From Planctomycetales bacterium 4572_13 (GTDB lineage: Bacteria > Planctomycetota > Phycisphaerae > Sedimentisphaerales > Anaerohalosphaeraceae): a stretch of 41,391 bases of DNA. How positions within the stretch are numbered: the stretch's first letter is position 1; the number at the start of each line of letters is the position of its first letter. The stretch lies in the NCBI GenBank assembly GCA_002084585.1, contig NBLM01000002.1, positions 1 to 41,391 of the forward strand, in the 5' to 3' direction. Made by a program: the position numbers and the translations under genes. The notes under the pieces are model-generated. The model did not search any database, was not told where the DNA came from, and saw only the letters and a list, made by a program, of their open reading frames with translations. Shown here piece after piece: positions 35,639 to 41,391 of this stretch.

Positions 35639-36415
35639 ATGCCGATAACACTTCGCAGCAGACGAGAAATAGAAATGCTTCGCAGGGCCGGTTTGTTGGT
35701 CGCGAAAGTTCTTTCAAAACTAAAAGAAGAGGCAAAACCGGGCATCAGTACCGCCGAGCTTGATGAGACGGCCATGCAAATGACCCGGCAGGCCGGGGCA
35801 ATCGCCTTATTCAAGGGTGTGCCGTGTCCTTATATGGACAAACCGTTTCCCGGTGGAATTTGTGCCTCCGTCAATGAGCAGTTGGTTCATGGGATTCCCT
35901 CGAAAAAGGTGATTCTCAAAGAGGGCGACATCCTCAGCGTTGACTTTGGTGTCAAACTCAACGGCTATTGCGGCGATTCAGCGATGACCGTCGGAATTGG
36001 GCAGATTGCACCGGATCGGAAAAAATTGCTGGTCATAACACAGCGACTCTTGGCTATTGCGATTGAGCAGATGGCGCCGGGTGTTAAGTGGAGTCTGATT
36101 GCCGGTATGATGGAAGCAGCAGCAAAGGATGCTGGGTTTTCTATTGTCAAAGACTATGTGGGGCATGGTATTGGAACGGAAATGCATGAGGATCCGAAAG
36201 TGCCGAACTTTGTCAGCAGAGAATTGCTTAGAGATGACATCGTGCTGACCGAAGGCATGATTCTGGCTGTTGAGCCAATGGTTAATATGGGCAAGTCCGG
36301 TGTTCGAACACTGCCCGATGGCTGGACAGTGGTAACGAAAGATAAAAAATGCTCGGCGCATTTTGAGCATACGATTGCAGTGGTCGCCGGCGGTTGTGAA
36401 GTTCTGACGGCTTGA
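35639..36415 (+). CDS. map: Methionine aminopeptidase type I
   Basis: The enzyme removes the initiator Met from nascent proteins. The 258-residue product shows the dimetal ligands in order: Asp in SVDFGVKLNG, Asp in YCGDSAM, His in GHGIGTEMHEDP, Glu in LAVEPMVN and Glu in HFEHTIAV. Length is normal for the type I cytosolic form. It starts four bases after the adk stop, with no promoter visible between. Confidence 0.97.
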   Translation: MPITLRSRREIEMLRRAGLLVAKVLSKLKEEAKPGISTAELDETAMQMTRQAGAIALFKGVPCPYMDKPFPGGICASVNEQLVHGIPSKKVILKEGDILSVDFGVKLNGYCGDSAMTVGIGQIAPDRKKLLVITQRLLAIAIEQMAPGVKWSLIAGMMEAAAKDAGFSIVKDYVGHGIGTEMHEDPKVPNFVSRELLRDDIVLTEGMILAVEPMVNMGKSGVRTLPDGWTVVTKDKKCSAHFEHTIAVVAGGCEVLTA

Positions 36416-36448
36416 GAATAACGATAAAAAGAAAGATCCTTAATACGG

Positions 36449-36664
36449 ATGGCGAGTAAAGACGCAATAAAATTTGAAGCAAAGGTCATAGAGGCCAAGC
36501 CGAATGCGGTGTTCCGGGTGGAACTGGAAAACGGTCATCAGATTTTGGCCCATGTGTCAGGGAAAATGAGGATGCATTTTATTCGTATTCTCCCGGGCGA
36601 CACCGTAACGGTTGAAATGAGTCCGTATGATCTGACCCGTGGCCGGATCGTATTGAGAAATTAG
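36449..36664 (+). CDS. infA: Translation initiation factor IF-1
   Basis: IF-1 is a single OB-fold protein that occupies the A site during initiation. The 71-residue product has the pattern [40 protein letters not shown] and [13 protein letters not shown], with the usual length. It lies between map and rpmJ as in many bacteria. The ribosome-binding site is weak. Confidence 0.97.
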   Translation: MASKDAIKFEAKVIEAKPNAVFRVELENGHQILAHVSGKMRMHFIRILPGDTVTVEMSPYDLTRGRIVLRN

Positions 36665-36691
36665 ATAACCTTGAATGTTGAAGGTGTAGTC

Positions 36692-36808
36692 ATGAAAGTT
36701 AGAAGTTCAGTAAAACGAATTTGTGAAAGTTGCAAAGTCATCCGTCGCAAGGGCGTTTTGCGTGTGATTTGTTCGGCAAATCCGCGACATAAACAGCGTC
36801 AGGGCTAA
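36692..36808 (+). CDS. rpmJ: 50S ribosomal protein L36
   Basis: This 38-residue protein reads [20 protein letters not shown] and ends in RHKQRQG. The ligands CESC, a later Cys in VICSANP and His in PRHKQRQG form the zinc site of the C+ type. AAGGTG before the ATG is the ribosome-binding site. L36 is the smallest ribosomal protein and binds 23S rRNA near L16. Confidence 0.97.
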   Translation: MKVRSSVKRICESCKVIRRKGVLRVICSANPRHKQRQG

Positions 36809-36848
36809 GGGTGAGAATGAATAATATGTTACAAGTACAGGAGTTATT

Positions 36849-37232
36849 ATGCCGCGTATAGTGGGTGTTGATGTTCCAAATAACAAGCAGGCATGGATTG
36901 CGTTAACTTATATCCATGGCGTGGGTGTTCATCGCTCGAAGAAGATTCTTGCCGAGATCGGCGTTGATATGACGCTTCGTGCGAGCAAGTTGTCTGAAGA
37001 TGAGGTCAGCCGCATCGCTCAGATTATTGACCGGGATTATGAGGTTGAGGGGACGCTTCGTCGGCGTGTTTCACAGAGCATCGTTCGGTTGAAAGACATT
37101 GCCTGTTATCGAGGCGTGCGACATCGTCGCGGGATGCCGGTTCGCGGCCAGCAGACCCAGAGTAACGCCCGTACCCGTAAAGGTAAAAAGAAAACCGTCG
37201 CCGGCAAGAAGGGCGTCAAGGAAATGCGTTAA
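36849..37232 (+). CDS. rpsM: 30S ribosomal protein S13
   Basis: S13 contacts the P-site tRNA and bridges to the large subunit. The 127-residue product has PRIVGVDVPNNKQAWIALTY and the C-terminal signature RHRRGMPVRGQQTQSNARTR. AGGAG precedes the ATG. It opens the alpha-operon part (rpsM-rpsK-rpsD-rpoA-rplQ). Confidence 0.98.
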   Translation: MPRIVGVDVPNNKQAWIALTYIHGVGVHRSKKILAEIGVDMTLRASKLSEDEVSRIAQIIDRDYEVEGTLRRRVSQSIVRLKDIACYRGVRHRRGMPVRGQQTQSNARTRKGKKKTVAGKKGVKEMR

Positions 37233-37286
37233 TTGCTTTCTGCAGCGGATAGTACGAAGACTGAAATTCTTGGGAACGAATAGAAA

Positions 37287-37667
37287 ATGGCTAAAAGTAC
37301 AAAACGAAAAGTTAGAAGAAATCTTGTTCGTGGGATCGTTCACATTAAGGCGACTTTCAATAATACGCTGGTAACGATTTCCGACACGGACGGCGCTGTT
37401 GTCTGTCAGGGTTCGGGCGGTTCTGTCGGGTTCAAAGGGTCTCGCAAAAGCACCCCCTTTGCCGCACAGAGAGCGGCGGACAAATGTGCCCGCACAGCCA
37501 TGCGGTCAGGCCTTCGGGAAGTGGAAATTCGTGTCAATGGGCCGGGTTCCGGACGCGAATCTGCGATTTCAGCGATCCAGCAGGCGGGGTTGCGGATTTC
37601 TTCAATTGAAGATGTAACTCCAATTCCGCATAATGGCTGTCGTCCGCCGAAGCGGAGAAGAGTCTAA
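37287..37667 (+). CDS. rpsK: 30S ribosomal protein S11
   Basis: S11 binds the platform of the small subunit. The 126-residue protein has the motifs [35 protein letters not shown] and the end segment [18 protein letters not shown]. Both the size and motifs match the bacterial family. It is 54 bases after rpsM. Confidence 0.98.
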   Translation: MAKSTKRKVRRNLVRGIVHIKATFNNTLVTISDTDGAVVCQGSGGSVGFKGSRKSTPFAAQRAADKCARTAMRSGLREVEIRVNGPGSGRESAISAIQQAGLRISSIEDVTPIPHNGCRPPKRRRV

Positions 37668-37714
37668 GGGCGGTACAAAAAACGATTAGATTTTGATTAA
37701 GGAACGAATAAACG

Positions 37715-38347
37715 ATGTCACGATATCTTGGTCCATCATGCAGACTTTGCCGCCGAGAAGGCATGAAGCTGATGCTCAAAGGCGTTCGGTGTGAGACTGC
37801 CAAATGTTCGATTGAAAAACGAGAGCGCAGTATGGCCCCCGGCATGCACGGTTGGCGTCGCGGTCGCCGAAGCGACTATGGCGTCCGCTTGCGTGAAAAA
37901 CAAAAAGTCAAACGCTTCTATGGTCTGATGGAAAAGCAGTTTATGTCATATTTTCGTAAGGCGTCGCGGGGGACGGGCAATACGGGGGAAACCTTGCTTG
38001 AACTGTTGGAGTCTCGGCTGGACAATGTGGTGTATAAGCTGAACTTTGCTCCATCACGGAAAGCGGCTCGGCAGTTGATTACACATGGTCATATTTATCT
38101 AAATGACCGGCGTGTTGATGTGCCGGATATTACACTTAAAATTGGTGATAAGATCACCTTAAAGAATTCGGACAAAAGTCGAAAAATAGTTAAGCAACAG
38201 TTGGAAAGCAATCCGAACTATGCTGTTCAGGAGTGGCTCCAGTTGGATGCGGGCAAGCCGGCGGCAACGATTGTCGCATTGCCGACACGGGATGATGTGC
38301 AGTTGGCTGTTGAAGAACAGTTGGTTGTGGAGTTTTGTTCGAGATAA
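37715..38347 (+). CDS. rpsD: 30S ribosomal protein S4 (zinc-type)
   Basis: S4 starts assembly of the 30S body and in E. coli represses the alpha operon. The 210-residue product begins MSRYLGPSCRLCRREGMKL; Cys pairs CRLC and CETAKC form the zinc-ribbon of the C+ type. The S4 RNA-binding domain with LDNVVYKLNFAPSRKAARQL and HGHIYLNDRRVDVPD follows. AAGGA precedes the ATG. Length is normal. Confidence 0.98.
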   Translation: MSRYLGPSCRLCRREGMKLMLKGVRCETAKCSIEKRERSMAPGMHGWRRGRRSDYGVRLREKQKVKRFYGLMEKQFMSYFRKASRGTGNTGETLLELLESRLDNVVYKLNFAPSRKAARQLITHGHIYLNDRRVDVPDITLKIGDKITLKNSDKSRKIVKQQLESNPNYAVQEWLQLDAGKPAATIVALPTRDDVQLAVEEQLVVEFCSR

Positions 38348-38453
38348 TATAACGATTAACAACGGTGAATACCAGAGAGCAGCTTGAACCGAATCAGGGC
38401 CTGATACATTCAGTTGCTGAGAACATTTGCCTAAATTAGCGGAGGCCAAATAT

Positions 38454-39455
38454 ATGAGAATTATCTGGAGAGGTTTAGAGTTACCCACGCGGGTTGACAG
38501 GGACGAGCAGGTTTCGACCGAGAGCTACGGACGGTTTGAAATCGAACCGTTTGAGCGAGGCTTTGGGACGACGATTGGTAATAGTCTGCGCCGTGTTTTG
38601 CTATCATCATTGGAAGGTAGCGCTGTGGAATCGGTCAAAATTTCCGGCATCGATCACGAGTTTTCTTCTATCCGGGGCGTAAAGGAAGATGTGACAGACA
38701 TCATCCTGAATACTAAGAAACTGGTTGTTCGTTTACAGGGCGACGATCCTAAAACGATTACAGTCAAGGCCAAAAAAGCCGGTCCTGTAACCGCGGAGAT
38801 GATCAAGTGTGATGCCTCCGTCCAAATCGTTAACAAAGAGCTTGTTTTGGCAACATTGACTGAAGATGTTGATTTTGAAATCGAAATGGTTATTGGTAAC
38901 GGTCGCGGTTATTCGCCCGCTGCTGAGCGGATTGCTGAAAGTAGCCGTTCTGATCAGGATCTTGGCATTATTGAGGTTGATGCGATTTACTCTCCGGTTA
39001 TTCGTGTTCGTTATAAGACAGAAGATACGCGTGTTGGACAGCGAACAAATTATGACAAACTGGTTCTCGAAGTCTGGACCGATGGAACAGTATCGCCGGA
39101 GATGGCCATGGTGGAAGCGGCGAAAATTCTTCGCAAGTACATCAACCCATTTGTGCAGTATGCAGAATTGGGTGAAGAAACGGTTGAAGAGGAGGTTCAG
39201 TCTGAGGAGACAGAATCCGCCGGCATCGATGAGGAGTTGGCCGCTAAACTTGAAATGTCGATTGAATCGTTAGAGTTAACCGTGCGGTCAGACAACTGTC
39301 TTGAAGCGAATCATATCCAGACGGTAGGTGCATTGGTGAGGATGACAGAATCGGAATTGCTGAAAATTCGAAGCTTTGGTAAAACAAGCTTGCGAGAGAT
39401 CCGAAGAAAGTTGTCAGACTTGGACTTGTCGCTTGGAATGACTGATATTGATTAA
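38454..39455 (+). CDS. rpoA: RNA polymerase alpha subunit
   Basis: Alpha dimerises to nucleate RNA polymerase assembly. GGAGG at 38441-38445 sets the ATG at 38454 (MRIIWRGLELP); a TTG at 38427 would add a leader. The 333-residue product has the N-terminal domain with EPFERGFGTTIGNSLRRVLL and the C-terminal domain (from about residue 260) with LEANHIQTVGALVRMTESEL and RSFGKTSLREIRRKL, which contacts UP elements. An acidic linker (EEETVEEEVQSEETE-like, about 240-255) joins them. Confidence 0.98.
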   Translation: MRIIWRGLELPTRVDRDEQVSTESYGRFEIEPFERGFGTTIGNSLRRVLLSSLEGSAVESVKISGIDHEFSSIRGVKEDVTDIILNTKKLVVRLQGDDPKTITVKAKKAGPVTAEMIKCDASVQIVNKELVLATLTEDVDFEIEMVIGNGRGYSPAAERIAESSRSDQDLGIIEVDAIYSPVIRVRYKTEDTRVGQRTNYDKLVLEVWTDGTVSPEMAMVEAAKILRKYINPFVQYAELGEETVEEEVQSEETESAGIDEELAAKLEMSIESLELTVRSDNCLEANHIQTVGALVRMTESELLKIRSFGKTSLREIRRKLSDLDLSLGMTDID

Positions 39456-39502
39456 TCGTAAAATAACTGAAATTTCCAAAGCAGTAAAAAGGGTATTACA
39501 AT

Positions 39503-39925
39503 ATGCGTCATCGAGTGGCCGGACGGCATTTAAGCAGAACAAGTGAGCATCGCCTTGCGTTGCGTCGAAATATGGTAGCATCGCTGTTTGAGCATGAGAC
39601 GATCTCTACGACAGTGCAAAAAGCCAAGGAAGTGCGTGGATTTGCTGAAAAGCTTATTACGCTGGCTAAAAAGGGAACTTTGCCAGCGAGACGCCGCGCT
39701 ATCGCCATGCTCAACAATCGTGCGATCTATGCCGAGGAGGACGGTAAAATGGTCAAAAAGGGTACGGTTGTCGGGAAACTCTTCAGCGAAATCGGACCTC
39801 GTTACTTAGAGCGGTCTGGAGGTTATACCCGTATTATCAAACTGTCGAAGTGTCGGTTGGGTGACGGCGGCAAGTTGGTTCTGTTACAGTTGGTTGAGCA
39901 GGCAAAAGACAAAACAGATGCCTAA
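39503..39925 (+). CDS. rplQ: 50S ribosomal protein L17
   Basis: L17 lies near the tunnel exit. The 140-residue product starts MRHRVAGRHLSRTSEHRLAL and contains LFEHETISTTVQKAKEVRGF and a C-terminal RYLERSGGYTRIIKLSKCRL, the family signature. It ends the alpha-operon series. No clear terminator follows, so the HIT gene may be read through. Confidence 0.98.
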   Translation: MRHRVAGRHLSRTSEHRLALRRNMVASLFEHETISTTVQKAKEVRGFAEKLITLAKKGTLPARRRAIAMLNNRAIYAEEDGKMVKKGTVVGKLFSEIGPRYLERSGGYTRIIKLSKCRLGDGGKLVLLQLVEQAKDKTDA

Positions 39926-39970
39926 GCGGAAGTTTTTGAAGAATTCGGGCGTAAAAGGGAGTTGCCTTAG

Positions 39971-40393
39971 GTGAATGTTCAATGCTGTATTTTTTGCAAA
40001 ATTATTGCCGGTCAGGTTCCGTGTACAAAAATTTATGAAAACGAACATGTACTGGCGTTTATGGATGCGGGTCCGGTCAGCGAGGGCCATGTCTTGGTGG
40101 TGTTGAAACAACACACGACACGACTGGATCTGACAGATCCTCTTGAGATGGCGGAACTCGCCAAAGTGCTGCCGAAGTTGGCCGGTTCAGTTAAAGACGC
40201 GATGGTTGCAGATGGGTATAATGTGCTGTGTAATAACGGATCATCTGCGGGGCAAGTGGTCGAGCATATGCATTTTCACATTATTCCTCGAAAAGAAAAC
40301 GACGGCGTATTTAATCAATGGCCTTCTTTTCAGTATCCGGAGGGGAAGGCCGATACGATTGCTGAAAAAATACGGCGAAATCTAACGCTTTAG
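39971..40393 (+). CDS. HIT-family nucleotide hydrolase
   Basis: The 140-residue product is a histidine-triad protein of the Hint/PKCI branch, which hydrolyses nucleoside phosphoramidates and related adducts. The triad HMHFHII has His99, His101 and His103. The N-terminus CIFCKIIAGQVPCTKIYE has the CxxC pair often found in this branch. GTG at 39971 is the start, with GGAG about 15 bases before it. It lies 45 bases after rplQ; a link to ribosome biology is not shown. Confidence 0.9.
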   Translation: MNVQCCIFCKIIAGQVPCTKIYENEHVLAFMDAGPVSEGHVLVVLKQHTTRLDLTDPLEMAELAKVLPKLAGSVKDAMVADGYNVLCNNGSSAGQVVEHMHFHIIPRKENDGVFNQWPSFQYPEGKADTIAEKIRRNLTL

Positions 40394-40404
40394 GCAATAC
40401 AGAC

Positions 40405-40433
40405 TTGATAAGATTCAGGGTGTCTGTTATAAA
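40405..40433 (+). promoter_or_regulatory. Promoter of tRNA-fMet
   Basis: TTGATA (40405-40410) and TATAAA (40428-40433) have one mismatch each to consensus and an exact 17-base spacer. Transcription would begin near 40440, seven bases before the tRNA. This is the best sigma-70-type promoter in the window. Confidence 0.75.
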
Positions 40434-40446
40434 GAAAAAAACTAAT

Positions 40447-40520
<74 letters not shown>

Positions 40521-40534
40521 TTACATAACTCAAG

Positions 40535-40566
40535 CAACCATAGGAAGTTAAAAATGGTTGTTTTTT
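40535..40566 (+). terminator. Intrinsic terminator after tRNA-fMet
   Basis: CAACCAT (40535-40541) pairs with ATGGTTG (40554-40560), followed by six T residues. It ends the tRNA transcript. Confidence 0.75.
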
Positions 40567-40692
40567 GTCTCTTAAAGACAACTGTACCTAAATTGTACTT
40601 GTTGTTTGCATCAGCCAAGTGTCAGTCAGACAAAATCGGCAAACAGACAGCTTCTGATAGAATATATTTGTGATATTATTCAGGAGATTGTC

Positions 40693-41289
40693 ATGGCAAG
40701 TATTTACAAACGCGGAAACCAATTTTGGGTAAGTTATTATGTTGGAAATACCCAGGTCAAAAAAACACTTAAGACTACAAATGAGCGGATTGCCCGTAAC
40801 AAGCTTAAGAAAATAGAATACGAATTGGCCATAGGTGAATTGGGTGTAGCCAGCAAACTTCCACTGACGGCGATCCTGGAGGCGTTTTGTAAGGAACTGA
40901 AGGCTACGCGGACCGCCAAGTCCTACAAGAACGATTTTAGCCGCCTACGCATCTTCTTTGGGCCGATCTGTTCGTCACTTGAGGTCGGTGTCGGCGGCAA
41001 AGACCCCAAAAGCGGATCGCGTAAAAAGGGGCATGATAGATATGCCGGAAAACATATCAGGGCCGAATTGCTGGAAGACATTACACCCCAGATGATCAAT
41101 CGCTTTATCTCTCATCGCAAACAACACGATCACTGGTCTCCAAAGACTGTTAATCTCTTGCGGCAGACATTGCATAAGCTGTTTTCCTATGCGATTAAGC
41201 ATTACAATTTCAGGAGCAGAGATCGACGCTACCCCAATCCGGCAGCAGAAGTGGCAAAGGAAAAAGAGCCGGCTCCCTGCATTCATTGA
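40693..41289 (+). pseudogene. Truncated tyrosine recombinase (phage-type integrase)
   Basis: The product starts MASIYKRGNQFWVSYYVGNT with AGGAG six bases upstream. It has the N-terminal arm-type DNA-binding segment and the core-binding (SAM-like) domain, including LELLEDITPQMINRFISHRK-like residues near 135-155 and ETVNLLRQTLHKLFSYAIKH. It ends after 198 residues at EKEPAPCIH, the point where the catalytic domain normally starts; R, H-x-x-R and Tyr motifs are missing. The other frames in 41290-41391 do not continue it. Because it follows tRNA-fMet, it is probably the integrase of an element whose rest lies to the right of the window, now broken. A complete copy beyond the edge cannot be excluded. 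Confidence 0.7.
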
Positions 41290-41333
41290 GAACGTACAAT
41301 ATCTTTCGCACTTTGAAAAGTAGATAAAAAGAG

Positions 41334-41391
41334 TCCTTTCTTTGGTCGATGGTAGTTGAAACGATCAAAAACCATAAAACCAGAGAAAGGA
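41334..41391. repeat. Hairpin at the right edge
   Basis: TCCTTTCTTTGGT (41334-41346) and ACCAGAGAAAGGA (41379-41391) pair over 13 bases with one mismatch; ATGGT (41349-41353) and ACCAT (41371-41375) extend the stem inside. The right arm ends at the last base of the window, so it may be part of a longer repeat or an insertion-sequence end. It follows the broken integrase. Confidence 0.5.

Noticed and set aside
41350-41365. CRISPR-like GTTGAAAC word at the right edge
   Set aside because: Only one copy is present and no repeat-spacer pattern is visible before the window ends.

Overview
The window reads as a chromosomal segment of a planctomycete, most likely class Phycisphaerae (perhaps Sedimentisphaerales). 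This is inferred from the style of the RNA polymerase and ribosomal proteins, the DUF1570-like metallohydrolase, the HEAT-repeat lipoprotein and the apparent lack of rpmD; no 16S rRNA is present to prove it. Nearly all genes lie on the + strand; the one clear minus-strand gene is tRNA-Leu(UAA).

Left accessory part (1-6313): a small GxxxExxY/PD-(D/E)XK-type gene bracketed by an 11-bp inverted repeat, an AMMECR1 protein, a secreted gluzincin-like protein, maf, then a palindrome-rich stretch with a decayed P22-type phage portal gene next to tRNA-Leu. A compact nested-hairpin element of unknown nature and a 748-residue HEAT-repeat lipoprotein follow.

Core information-processing part (6318-40393): tRNA-Thr, tuf, rpmG, tRNA-Trp, secE, nusG, rplK, rplA, rplJ, rplL, rpoB, rpoC, rpsL, rpsG, a terminator, fusA, a 379-nt gap, then the full S10-spc-alpha series: rpsJ, rplC, rplD, rplW, rplB, rpsS, rplV, rpsC, rplP, rpmC, rpsQ, rplN, rplX, rplE, rpsN, rpsH, rplF, rplR, rpsE, rplO, secY, adk, map, infA, rpmJ, rpsM, rpsK, rpsD, rpoA and rplQ, ending with a HIT-family gene. 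Together these make ribosomes, RNA polymerase, elongation factors and the Sec channel. The tuf and fusA units are separated from their neighbours by intrinsic terminators.

Right edge (40405-41391): tRNA-fMet with a near-consensus promoter and its own terminator, followed by a tyrosine-recombinase gene that stops before its catalytic domain, and a hairpin at the last base. This looks like the end of an integrated element using the initiator tRNA as attachment site.

The most unusual feature is inside rpoB. A Met-free, AT-rich, in-frame insertion of about 200 codons near the C-terminus of the beta subunit carries a GIY-YIG nuclease-like domain and shows no intein splicing motifs. Other points of interest are an HTH-like N-terminal extension on ribosomal protein L22, a natural Arg at the streptomycin-resistance position of S12, and the unidentified structured element at 3694-3764.
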